Positions 24,601 to 35,660 of a stretch of 64,000 nucleotides of DNA are shown here, in pieces. Both the position numbers and the translations under genes were made by a program. The first letter of the stretch is position 1, and each line of letters opens with the position of its first letter. The stretch spans positions 1,062,580-1,126,579 of the forward strand of contig JH720304.1 in assembly GCA_000231825.2 (NCBI GenBank), read 5' to 3'. Below the pieces are notes generated by a model. It was not told the origin of the DNA. It was given only the letters and a program-made list of their open reading frames with translations, and made no database searches. This DNA comes from Tetrahymena elliotti 4EA (Eukaryota > Ciliophora > Oligohymenophorea > Hymenostomatida > Tetrahymenidae).

Positions 24601-27311
24601 TCACATTTTAGTAGCTTTTATGAGCGAATGCAATGAAGATTCAAATTAAACAGCAGCTTATTCGTCAGAGGTTTTATTATCAGGTATTTCATCTTTCTTT
24701 TCTTTAGTTATTTATTTATAAAGTGCTAATGTTTATGAATAAATATTGCCAATGTCTTCCATCTCTTTGGATAGATCTGAAAGAATAATTAAAATGCTTG
24801 AAATAAACTTGTTATCAAGATTTCCTATGTAGAATTAACCAAATTTATCTAATAAAATATATTGGACTGTTCTTAAGAAATTTAACTTTGTGTCTGCTTT
24901 ATCTTTTTTAATGAGATCTTTAAAATAGTACTTAGTTGTTAAGATTAGATTTTTTTCAATTTTCTTTTCCAAGATGGCTCTAACTCCCATCAATTAAGTG
25001 TTGTTCATCAAGTATTCAATTAATGGTTTGGGTTATTTTTTTAAGTAGAGTTCGAATGCTTTAATAAGAAATAAGTTATATTCTTTGGGCAATAAGCTGA
25101 TAGCTTGTTAGAGCATTTCCTTGTTTTTAAATACTTTTTTCAAGGTAAGAGTTGCAATTTAGATATTCTTTGAGGGATCTTCTTCATCTTTTTTAATAAA
25201 TAATCCTTAAGGTAAGGAAATAGCTAACTTTTTGCAAATCAACACAATAGTATTTTCTATAACTAGACGAAGTGTGTAGTGAACGTTATTTGAGAATAGA
25301 GTCAAGTTAATATCAGAATGGTTGCTTTCAATATAAGAAATAGAATTTTAAGTGAGTTGAATCATAAGCATAGCATCTTCTAATAATTAGTTAAGCTACA
25401 TAATAACTTCTTAAGATCCTGATTTCTTTTTATCCATCATATCCTTTCTCAACTATTCAATATATTTCTATAAGCTAGGTTATGCAATACGATACAATTT
25501 ATTTTCAAATTCATCACCCTTATCATTTTGATTGATGATTTTAGCCTCTAAAAGAATAGAAATAAATTCTTCTTGATTGAAAAGATTGTTTCCCTTATCT
25601 CTTTACTCCTCAGTTTGCTTTTTGGTAGGCTTAGAGGCACCTCCTTTTTTATCCTTCTTACTCTCAACCCTAGCAGAAGCACTAGCACTAGGAGCAGGAG
25701 GCTATTTCTTAGCTTTTCCTCCCTTCTTTTTCTTTCCTCCATCTTCGCTATCATCATCACTATCATCTAAAGTCTTATCCTTCTAAATAGCCTTTTAAGG
25801 ATTTTCCTATAACTATGTAATAATGTTTGTTTTTAGTCCCGTAACACATTTCTCAATAAATTAATGACTAAATATCATAGTCTCATCTAATTCAACATCA
25901 GTTAACTTCAAGTGCTTGTTAACTATAGTCTCAATATCTGCTTCTGTTAAGCAAGTAGGGAACATAAATGACAAATCAGTATAACCTATTTAAATTCAAA
26001 AAATATTAATCAGTTCATTAATAAAATTTTTCATTAAAACAAAGCATTCATTATGTTATTTTTATCCAAAAAAGAAAATATTATTGAAATTTTAATTTAA
26101 ATTATTTTTTATTCAAAATCAAAAAACTATTCATGACATAAAGAATCAAAGAACTCTTTTTAGAAAATTTAGACTTACTTGGAATTCAACATTTAATTAA
26201 AAATTTTTTGATATTGATTGGAGCAGCAATGTTTAATTTAAATAGATTAAAAAAGTAAATTTAAATAAAACCAAGGACCCTCGTCAAGTAAATTAATGTT
26301 ATATATTATATTTTATTATTTTAATTAAGTTAAGCCTATTCTAAAGGCGCGAAATGTGAGAATGAATGAATTTAAAATAATTATACCTTCTTCTAAGAGT
26401 AAGTTGACTATTTATTCTTTTAATTCTTCTAGTGCATCTTTGTAGAAAGCGCAGTCATCTAAAAGAATAATTTAATCTTTGAACATTTGCTTAAGTGTTT
26501 CTTCAGGTTTTTAGATAAATAATTTTTGCAACATAGTGTATTCAATATACTTGTTTTATCTCAAGAAATCGCGAATTGTATTTTCTTAATTCTTTTGGAA
26601 ACGAGTGGGAATGAATTAACCACTAATAATTTTTCCTTCAATGGCTTCACTATTAATGAGATCTTCAATAATTTCTTGTAATTATCTTTGTTCTATTTAA
26701 TAATCTTTAGCCAAGCTGGATAACAAAATAGGCTTAGTAGCACCTCTAAAGAGTCCTCTGAATTTAGATTTAGTTAATTCTTAATAAGTTAGAGTGCAGA
26801 GTTTATCTCCTATGATGTTTCCATCCACTATATTATTTTCTATTCTGAATTGAAGTTGCTCCTTCAAAAATTGTAAAGTGAATTAATATTTGCCAGTTAA
26901 TTCAAAGAGGAAGATTTAAGATTGTTGTTGTAAATCTTCATTAATTTCTTCACATATCTAATTTAAATAGTTGCTTGTAATAACTTCACTGCCTACCCTA
27001 ATAAAATCTTTTTTGTTTTTCTTAATAATCTTAGGAACTCTACTTTCAACAACATCATCAGTTACATTTAAAATAGGAGGAATATCTGCCATTTAAATTC
27101 TTCCTTTTTCACTTATTAACTATACTAACTATTCATCTAAATGTTCAGGAGTCATATATTCCTAACCATCTTGACTATAAATCAAAGATAAATCATAATC
27201 ATTGATAATTTTATTAACTAATTCAACAATAACTCTATCTGAAAACTTATTTGTACAGGTCTATTCCTAAACTTCAGCCAATAATCTTTAAAGTTCTAAA
27301 ATCTCGTCCAT
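24601..27311 (-). CDS. UFL1: UFM1-protein ligase 1 (E3) homologue
   Basis: Two exons, 26387-27311 and 24601-25985, separated by a 401-nt intron, giving 769 residues (animal UFL1 is close to 794). The start at 27311 matches the family: MDEILELQRLLAEVQ, then a winged-helix region (VIVELVNKIIND, YSQDGQEYMTPEHL, KGRIQMADIPPILNV). The middle has tandem winged helices (GLFRGATKPILLSSLAKDY; SEAIEGKIISGQFIP; TIRDFLRQNKYIEYTML). About residues 375-435 form an acidic then Lys-rich linker, followed by a helical C-terminal part (KALIE-like segments; EYLMNNTQLMGVRAILE). UFL1 is the E3 that, with UFBP1/DDRGK1, transfers UFM1 to ribosomal protein uL24 at the ER for quality control and ER-phagy. The low-complexity linker is poorly conserved in all UFL1 proteins. 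No catalytic Cys is expected (scaffold-type E3). Confidence 0.88.
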
Positions 27312-28012
27312 TTTACCTTTTTGCTATTTTGTAAATTGCTTGTATATTTTTCTTTCAGACAATCAAATAAATTTTGTTTTAATTGAATCTAATAATAATT
27401 CTTTTAATTATTGGCTTGCTCATAAAGAGCCACGCAAGCAATAAAGAATATCTTCGATATCTTAATCTAATTTCATTATTAAAAACTAACAATCAACCAA
27501 TTTATTCATTATCATATGCTTTTTAATGTAAATGAAATAACTATTTTTTAATTTAAAATATTTACTAAAATTAAAATAGATTTAACATATTTAACATTTA
27601 AAAAATATATATTTAATCAATTATTTATAACAATATTTTTTAAGATCCAACATTTCTTTATTTTAAGTAAACCATAACTAGGCAGAATTTATATTTATAA
27701 AAATTCTTATTAATCTTATTTTTGCAAATCTGAAACAAAAATATTTTTAAAACAATGATTATTTTTTATAGGAATTGGTGATGATAATTTATGGTATAAA
27801 AAATTAAATAAAAATATTTGATTAAACTGTTTTAAAAGTGGGATTTTGATAAAATATTTCATTAAACTCTTAGAAAAATGGAAGTTTTATTAGTATTAAT
27901 ATGTTTAGAATAAATTATACAATTATGTTATATATAATATATAGAATATAATTTATTAAATAATAAGCAGTTTTTTTAATGTTTTTTTGTTTGTTTAATA
28001 AGTAAAATTTGA
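27312..28012. other. UFL1 upstream region / MFS 3' flank
   Basis: About 700 bp between two minus-strand genes. The UFL1-proximal 170 bp look like leader with a possible uORF. The rest is AT-rich with no gene seen. Confidence 0.5.
27420..27476 (-). promoter_or_regulatory. Possible upstream ORF in UFL1 leader
   Basis: An 18-codon frame starting at 27476 (MKLDQDIEDILYCLRGSL) ends in TGA 110 bp before the UFL1 start. The surrounding 27310-27480 stretch is clearly richer in G+C than the flanks, as expected for transcribed leader. It could be a translational control uORF or a remnant exon. Low certainty. Confidence 0.3.
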
Positions 28013-30150
28013 TCATTTATTTTTATCATATTCTTCATCATCGATTTCAACTTCTTTTTAAATAGCAATTTGTTCTTCGAAATCAGGATCTCTAAGTTCT
28101 TCTATTTGATCTTAAAGTTTTGATCCTCTTGTTTCTGTAAGAGGGAAAGAACAGGCTACACCTGCAATACCAATAATACCTAAGGGAATCATAGGGGAAA
28201 TTGAAAGGTTTTAACATAGGGTTTTCATGAAGGGAGCAGCAGTACTTCCTATAAAGAAATAAATTAATTATTTAATAAAACAATAAATTTTATTATTCTT
28301 ACCAACTGTACCCAAAGCAGAACTGAATCCTAAAGCAAGATTTCTGACAGCAGTAGGGAATAATTCAGCAATCCAAATGTAGACGACAGTCCAAACAAAG
28401 CAAATGACGAATCTCATAGACTATATTTATAAATTGAAAAATTATTATTAATTTCTAATTATCTATTTATTTACCCCAGCAAGTATAATTTGAATAACTT
28501 TTTAGTAGCAGAAAGTGCTTCCAGAGCAAGAATCAGGAATAGTTAAAAATATGAAAGAGAAAGATAAGAGAGTGACAATACTAACACCAATGATTGTAGT
28601 AATTTTTCTCTTAATTTTAGGAATGAAGTGATCTATTATGTTTAAATTGCAATATTTAGAAAATAAATTTAATTTTGAAAAAGAGCAAAATATACCTGTA
28701 ACACAATAGGCGAATAATTCACAAAGACCAATAACAAGAGAATTTATATAAATATTAAATCCTACTTAACTAATAGCAAAGGTGATACCATAGTAAACCA
28801 TTTAAATTGCTAAGAAAACAATTGCACAACATATGTTTTTAACTCTTAAGGATTTATATTTGAATAAATCTACAATTGAATATGAACTCTCATTATCACT
28901 AGATTTCAATACAGACTTAAGAGCATCTAATTTAAGTGGTTCCTTTTTATTAACTACAGCAATTTTATTTAAGACTTCAATAGCCTTCTATGTACTCTAT
29001 TCATGAAGGAATCTAATTTTAAACATACAATAAATACTACTTCAATTTTAAATAATTTACTTGGGGGATTCCTAGATAAGGAAAATACCAAAATTAAGGA
29101 TAGTTACTGGAATACCAAATGCAAAGAGCACCAACCATCTCCAGTAAGGAATTAAATAAGCAGCCAAAATCAAGAAACATTCACCAGCAGCAAAGAAAAT
29201 TTGGACACCAATAGATGTATATTCTCTGAATGTACCCTCTTTTATTAATAAAAAATATGTAATTACTCTTTCAAATATAAAATAAAAATTTAGAGTCCCC
29301 TCATATTAAGTTCACCCCCACTAACTTTTACTGTAGACTTATCTTTAATATCTACTTTATATTAAATAAATATTTTTTATGTAGATAGGTAAGTAAAGTA
29401 TAAGTTAAAAAGTATGAACATAAATTGAAGGGGTCTCTTTAGTATAGGTTTTAATTGAAAGTAGTGATTTAGTTAGTTACATGAATGTTCATTTAAGAAG
29501 GAGAAGTGAATAGTGATAGCTGGATTAGCTCCTAAACCTTGTAAAAATAGTCCAATACTGCAACTAACAATATCTTTTTGAGAAAAGCCTACCATAAATG
29601 TACCAACAGTAGCAATCACCCAACTCCAAAAGAGAGCATTCTTTCTTCCTTTATTATCAGCATACCAAGAGAAAAAGAAGAAACCAATAAGACTTCCTAA
29701 ATAAGTAAGGGCAGACATAATACTATAAATAAAACTTCTATCACATACAAGAGGAGGATCATAGTAAAAAATTAAAGAATCATCATTTTTAATAATGTAT
29801 TAATTATAATCTGTTTAATCGCAAACCCAACTAGCATCACAATCAGAGGCTGATACTTTGCCTTAGCAATCATATTCAGGATCCATAAAAATAAAATTAC
29901 TTTAAAGAAGAATCCAAGCACACCAAAACCACTACAAGCCAAACCAAATAAATGCTCTCATTTAATACCAATTAGCACTTCCAACCATATCTAAAGCTTC
30001 CTCGAAAGTAATCTTTTAGGAAACTAATTAAGATCTACGAGCATTAGAAGGCTATTCTATAGATTATTTTAATGGTGTATTTAAATCATCGTTTCCGCTT
30101 ATATCGGAGTGATTGATTTTGCTTACTTATTCTTGATTTTTAGAACTCAT
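28013..30150 (-). CDS. MFS transporter, SLC22-like organic solute carrier
   Basis: Six exons (30150-29481, 29238-29061, 29012-28696, 28632-28475, 28420-28303, 28248-28013) close to 558 residues. After a cytosolic N-terminus (about 70 residues), TM1 starts near WYQMRAFIWFGLQWF, followed by a Cys-containing extracellular loop like that of SLC22/SV2 carriers. The MFS loop signature is present between TM2 and TM3 (SWYADNKGRKNALFW = D-x-x-GR-K/R). The equivalent after TM8 is weak. Typical SLC22 features follow: YIWIAELFPTAVRNLALG after TM10 and PLTETRG at the end of TM12. The protein likely moves organic ions or sugars across a membrane by secondary transport; the substrate is not predictable. Introns are 48-63 nt except one of 242 nt (29239-29480) that carries a terminal-inverted-repeat insertion. 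Confidence 0.88.
29291..29441. mobile_element. MITE-like inverted-repeat element inside an MFS intron
   Basis: Within the 242-nt intron, the left end (TAGAGTCCCCTCATATTAAG then TTCA) and the inverted right end (AAAGAGACCCCTTCAATTTA then TGTTCA) are imperfect terminal inverted repeats of about 25 bp. The inner sequences (ACTTTTACT... and ...AGTAAAGTATAAGTTAAAA) also pair partly, so the 151 bp could fold into one long hairpin. It explains why this intron is several times longer than its neighbours, and the C-runs are foreign to the AT-rich intron background. No target-site duplication could be assigned. Confidence 0.5.
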
Positions 30151-31147
30151 AATCTTGTTTGTTTGTTTTTTTTTTACTTTTATTAAATTCTTTTAGATAT
30201 TTAAATGTCAATTTGCTTTTTAAAGAGCGCTCTTAACTATATGATCTCTATCATATATTAATTAATAGATAGATCTTACTTATTAAAAATCTAGAATCAA
30301 TTTATAACAAATCTAAATTATGCAATATAAAACTCATTTCTCTACTAATTTCATACTTTTACTGATGAGCCAATCAAAAAAAAATTAAAATTAATTCACT
30401 GTAATCATTCTATCAAAAACTCTTTTTTACACACCACCATTTATTCATTTAAATAAATTAGTTACAATTATAAACATAAATCTCAAATTGTGTCTAGATT
30501 CATTCTGTAATCTTCCTTAATGATCTTCAAATGTAAAAAGTTTACTTTCATTTTTATCAATCAAATCATATGTCTTAAAAGTTTAAAAAATTTAAACATT
30601 TTTGACAAATCGTATCTTTCTTTAGACAATTTTCACTTTAAGACTAATTTTTACATTTTCCGAAGTAATAACAAAATTGTTACTTTTTTGAAATTTTAAA
30701 TCTGAAATTAATAACCACAAAAAGAATTATTTTTTTTTTGCTCTTTATTTCAACAAAAGAAATGAATATTATCAAGAAAAGACAACTAAAAACATACATA
30801 GATCCTCCTTTAATTGATTCTTCAATTTGCAAAACATCGAAAGCAGATCTTTTCATTTAACTACTGATAAGTTCAAATCCAAGTTAGCTCATTGAACTAA
30901 ATAAAAACAATAAAAATTATAAAAGAATTTAGATAAGATAATTGCATAATACGTGAATTAAATAAAATGTCGTACTTATTTATATTGTTTAACAAGTTGT
31001 ATTCAGTTAAAAAAAATATCTATTTAAATATGTTCTATGTATTATAATTAATTCAAATAAGCAGAATTAACTTAATAAACTCATATGAAACTATTTTTTC
31101 CCTTATAAATAAAAAAAATTGGCATATTTAAACAAAACTTAAAAAAA

Positions 31148-31288
31148 ATGGCAAATAAAACCTTTGGTCATAGAGCTAATTAATATTAAGAAATAAAAAT
31201 GAGATAATATAGCTTAGAAGAATTCAAAGACGCAATATAGAAATTAAACTGCAATATGGTGTATTTCTTAAATGAAAACAAATTCTGA
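31148..31288 (+). CDS. Possible small ORF, 46 residues
   Basis: ATG 31148 to TGA 31286-31288. Reads MANKTFGHRANQYQ, later YSLEEFKDAIQKLNC and a short tail. It has Gln as TAA/TAG and a hydrophilic composition typical of real ciliate proteins, and its G+C exceeds that of the flanks. No homologue is recognised, and it could be one exon of a larger gene or chance. Confidence 0.3.
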
Positions 31289-31540
31289 TATTGAAATACA
31301 AATTAGCTCTTTTAAATTCAAATAAAAATAAAATAATTCTTTTATTCTAAATGTTAAAGTAGATCTTTTATTTTAATACTTATATTAGTAGTTAAATAGA
31401 ATTTGATTTATGATTAATAAACTTTATTGTGTATAAAGTGAAGATATTTACTGATTGAAACTAATCACAAAAAAAATTGTCATCACTAAACTGATAATTG
31501 TAATTAATTGTCATCAAATTTAAAAAAGCAAAACAAAAAA

Positions 31541-31650
31541 GACGAATTAATATAATTAAATGGTATTATACCTTAATAAATACTTAAATAAAAATTCTTT
31601 TATACAAAATTGCGTCTTTAACATAATATGAAATGAGTAATAACATCTCA
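31541..31650. repeat. Direct repeat, copy 1
   Basis: Starts GACGAATTAATATAATTAAA and continues TGG-T-TTATA, with a shared 3' part (CGTCTT...ATATGAAATGAGTAA). It matches copy 2 at 31871 with a few mismatches. The first 76 bp end in CGTC, so the repeat unit itself begins GACG and ends CGTC. Similarity extends weakly for about another 70 bp (CTATTATAAAAT). Confidence 0.7.
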
Positions 31651-31870
31651 TAATTAAAACTAAAGTTTTTAAAAATATCAAAAGCTTCCAACATTTTCTA
31701 TTATAAAATGTATCATAAATAAATATCAGCTTACCTTATAAGCTCAATAAAATAAACCTTAATCTGACAAATTTAATTAAATTAATGTGTCTAAAAATTT
31801 GATAATCATTTATGTTGAGTGTAAAAATATGTTATGTATTTAAGTATTTACAAAAAATTAAAACATGAAA

Positions 31871-31975
31871 GACGAATTAATATAATTAAATGGTGTTATA
31901 GCCTAATAAATAATTAAATTAAAATTCTTATATACAAAAATTACGTCTTGAGTATAGTATGAAATAAGCAATTAA
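31871..31975. repeat. Direct repeat, copy 2
   Basis: Second copy, 330 bp downstream of copy 1, same orientation, starting with the identical 20 bases GACGAATTAATATAATTAAA. The core (31871-31947) ends ACGTC. Both copies are followed by a TATGAAAT-A-G-AAT motif. Confidence 0.7.
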
Positions 31976-33475
31976 TTACATGATCTGGCTTACAAAGCTT
32001 TCTATTATAAAATTGAGAATTATAAATAATTATTAGTTTTTCTAATATACTATTTTAAATTCAACTAAATATGAAGTATTTATCTTAAATATACATGCAT
32101 TAAAATATCATAAACGTTTTTTTTACAAGATTATAATATGTATTAGATTGAAAAAGTGAATGTTTATTAAAATATATCTGTTGTCAATTTGAATAATTTA
32201 AAAATTGATTTCTAAATATTTTAATTAACAAATTTGAGAAAATAAAAACATCTAAAAAATAATTAAAATAAATTTGGCATGAAAAAAAATATGCTTCAAA
32301 TAAATTCTTTTATATTATTAAAAATATCTAGTTTTTTTCTTATTTTTGATTTTAAATTGTACCGAATCCTTATTTTTATACTCAAGACTTAATTTAAACC
32401 TAATGCAATTAATTGCAATGGTTTTTGATAAACATTAACCAATTTAGTAAAATAAAAAAAGTAGACACCAGTTGAAGGAAGAACTATGATATCTTTGATT
32501 ATTCTTTTAAATAATATTTCCAAAATTATGAAAGAATTAATTCTTCTTCTTGCATGAATATTTATATTAAAAACGCTTGAAATTAACACTTAAATCTGTC
32601 AATTATTATTTGGATTTATTTTGCAAATCAACCTTTAAAAAAAGTAAACTGTAAATTTTTCATTCAAATAAAAACCGATAAGTGTAAACAATTCTTATCT
32701 AATTTAATAAAACAAAATGATTAAGACAGATTAAAATTTTAGATATAAAAACTGAATGTTTTTATTTTTTGAATTCTATATTAATAAATCTTATAAAACA
32801 ATAAATAATTGGAAAAAAATAAATAAAACAGTAAAATTAATGTTTGAAGTAGTAAAATAAAATTTTAAAACATTTCATTCTCTATATTTTATTCAATTTA
32901 AATATTTTTATTTTAGAATAATTTTTTCTTAGGAAATATAGTCTAAAAATGAAATGGGTATCTGACTTTGTTTATTTTATTATCATTTATTTAGTTGTTA
33001 ATTTTATTTTTAAAAATATATTAATTTAAATTACTATTACTCTTTTTTGTTTAATGGATTTTATTTATTTATTTGTTCTCAGAATAGTTTGAGTGACTAA
33101 AATTATAAAATATTTAATTCACATTTTAATTAATTACATAAAAATCCACTCGAATTAAGATGTTGCAAATATTAGTATGAGTTATTTATTATTTTTCAAT
33201 TTTTGATTTCTTATTAGCACTGCGTTAAATCTTTAGATTATTAATTAAAATTATTTATTTGTTCATTCATTATAATTTTGATATCGATACAACTAAAATA
33301 TTATGAGGATTCTTTATAATTAATCTGATAGCTCAATTTTATCAAGATACTAAAAGCCAAAACCTGTGCTTCCTGAATTAAAAAACTTCTTAGCAGAAGA
33401 ATCAATTCTTTTGCATTCCTAAAATAAAGCATAAAACTATGATTTAACTTGTATTATTCCAAAGTAATCTCTCTT

Positions 33476-34812
33476 ATGAATTTGATAATCAATTAGGATT
33501 AATCTGATATATTTTAAAAAAGGAGAGTAGAAAGCAAATAAGATAGAGAATTTATGCCTTTTTTCAATGAGAGAGATAGACTGGGTAGATTGCTTTAAAA
33601 ACCTAAAAATATAAACACTTCTACTTAAAATAATGAATCAACACATGGATTATCTAAGAGTTTGAAAGGAACAAATATTAGTGAGATTTAGTTTCAAAAT
33701 GTAAGTAGAGATACAACAACAATGATTCCAAAAAAACTTTAAAATAGAGTAAAATTTTGATTAGTTTTGTTATAATTTGAATATAAATCTGACTAATTTA
33801 TTGAATGTAACAATTTAAGGGTTCACTTCAGCTGAATACTGTTGCAATTATGCATCTTAATGAGTTCTACTAACAAAAGAAGAATTTTTAAAATTATCTC
33901 AAATAAGATGAATTGATTGAAGACTAAAATGGAGTTCTCAAAATAAATACTGAAGAAAATGTTAATGTATCTTAAATTTCAATGAAAGAAAATAATGGAG
34001 ACACTACTCATAGCAGAATACCTTTAGATGATACAGGGAATGAAAAAACAACTAGAAATTAGAAATCAACTAACTAGTCATTGATAAAAGATTATAGTGT
34101 TTTCTAATAACTAAAAGAATTTTGTATATTATATTAAAAATAAGAAAACATAACTCCTGAAGCAGATTAACTCATGAAAAATCTAGCTAAAATGTACACA
34201 GAAAAAAAGAAAAAATATTAAATTCAAGTAATTTATTATTTAAAATAAAATGAATTAATTAATATTCATAATTTTTAAAGAAATAAAAAATAAGTTTGCC
34301 TAGCATTGGATAATATGAAATAACAAATTCAGATAACCTCATCTTTCGAAAAAGTCCAAACACAATTATTAGTAAAAGTAATTTATAAAATATAAAGAAG
34401 TAACCCAAAGATAGTCTAGAGCTATTTATGCAAGGATTAGAGTAAAGGAAATTAAGACTTAGTAAGCTCTCGTAGCATTTTTCATTAAAGAATTCTAAGA
34501 ATTAATTAGAAGAAGAAGATACAACTTTACCTTATCTAAAAATAAGTAAGAATTTAAACATATTAATTCATATTTCAATTATTGTATTTATTAGGAAATT
34601 TAAAAGTTGATTACTCATCTTCTTAAATAGATGAAGGAAAGTTATTAGATTAAATGAACCAAGAATTTTATAAATATCCTTAGGAATTTGCAGAAAAACT
34701 TAAAGTAGCCTAATAAAAAGTTTTAAAAATATAAAACGATTTAAAAAATTGGGATGAAAGATTTAAAGAAAAAATGTAAGAAATACCTAAAGATGTAATG
34801 AATTCCTTATGA
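33476..34812 (+). CDS. Unknown hydrophilic protein with C-terminal coiled coil
   Basis: Exons 33476-33748, 33820-34227, 34281-34545 and 34595-34812 join in frame to 387 residues, ending TGA 34810-34812. Introns are 71, 53 and 49 nt. The chain is rich in Q, K, N and S with no TM helix. The last 70 residues (KLLDQMNQEFYKYPQEFAEK, then VLKIQNDLKNWDERFKEKM) look like a short coiled coil. Oddly, a good-looking upstream frame begins at ATG 33303 (RYQKPKPVLPELKNFLAEES) and stops at TGA 33477-33479, overlapping the chosen ATG as ATGA in another frame. A missed intron, a frameshift or a sequencing error could make this one longer gene. Function unknown. Confidence 0.6.
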
Positions 34813-35660
34813 AGAACAATTAATTAGATTTGATTAAAAAATATGTAACAAAAATAATTGAGAAAAAAATAATCATAAGTAACTAAGACTAATGGGTTGA
34901 TTTATTAAATTTCCTCTTAAAATTATATTAAATATTTATTAAATTAATTATTTTATTAAAATAAATTATTTAATTAGTAAATCTCAACATAAATTGTTAA
35001 ATTAAAGAAAGTATAACAAAATTTAATGTATTAAAAACTTTTATTTTTTGATAATCTAATGGAAAATAAAAAAATGGTTGATATTTTTAAAGTAGAAACA
35101 AGAAAAATTATGGTTTGACTTGGTTATTATCTATATATTCTAAATACAATTAAATTGTTGGTCATTTGCTTTTACATTTTTAGAACTCTTCTTATTTTAC
35201 TAATCTATATACATGAATAATGAATGATTAACTTTTAGATATTTAGTTTATCTTTTATCAGCATGTCAATTTTATTAATAATCATAAAATTAAATATATT
35301 TCTCATATCCATTAAAGAAATAGTTAAAGATAATAAATAAAAACAGGAAAGAAACAATATTTATGTATTTAAAAACCAATCTTGACATTTTATTAATTTT
35401 TGTTTAAAAAGATAATATTTTAATTTATGAAATGTTTTTGAAGGCTGAATTAAATAGAATATAGTTGTATTTATTTCTAAAACATTAAGATGTATTTATT
35501 ATAAAAATTTATAGTTTCAAACATAAGTTAATGTGATATTAAATATTGGTGAATTTCAAAAGTAATTTATTTTTAATTTGTTTTTTTTTAAAACAGTAAA
35601 AATTTTTATAGATAGAATTTTTAATTTGTTTTTTTTGTTGGTTTGTTTGTTAGAATTTAA
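34813..35660. other. Intergenic, no gene seen
   Basis: About 850 bp of AT-rich DNA between two plus-strand genes. It ends in a T-rich stretch with TTTTTTTTT and GTTTGTTTGTT just before the TPR gene start. No repeat or coding frame was found. Confidence 0.55.

Larger units (their letters stand above)
30151..33302. other. Long intergenic region with a duplicated segment
   Basis: 3.15 kb of AT-rich DNA. It contains a duplicated segment (31541-31720 and 31871-32030) and a possible 46-codon ORF at 31148-31288. Otherwise I see no gene on either strand. It should hold the MFS promoter at its left end. Confidence 0.5.

Noticed and set aside
25548..25786. Three overlapping small ORFs on both strands
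   Set aside because: They are shadows of the Lys/acidic low-complexity linker of UFL1.
29473..29718. Stand-alone 81-residue protein starting MSALTYLG
   Set aside because: It is the internal part of MFS exon 1; the true start is at 30150 and the tail of the small ORF is intron.
32389..32589. 66-residue minus-strand ORF
   Set aside because: No coding bias, no neighbours in phase, lies in AT-rich desert; chance frame.
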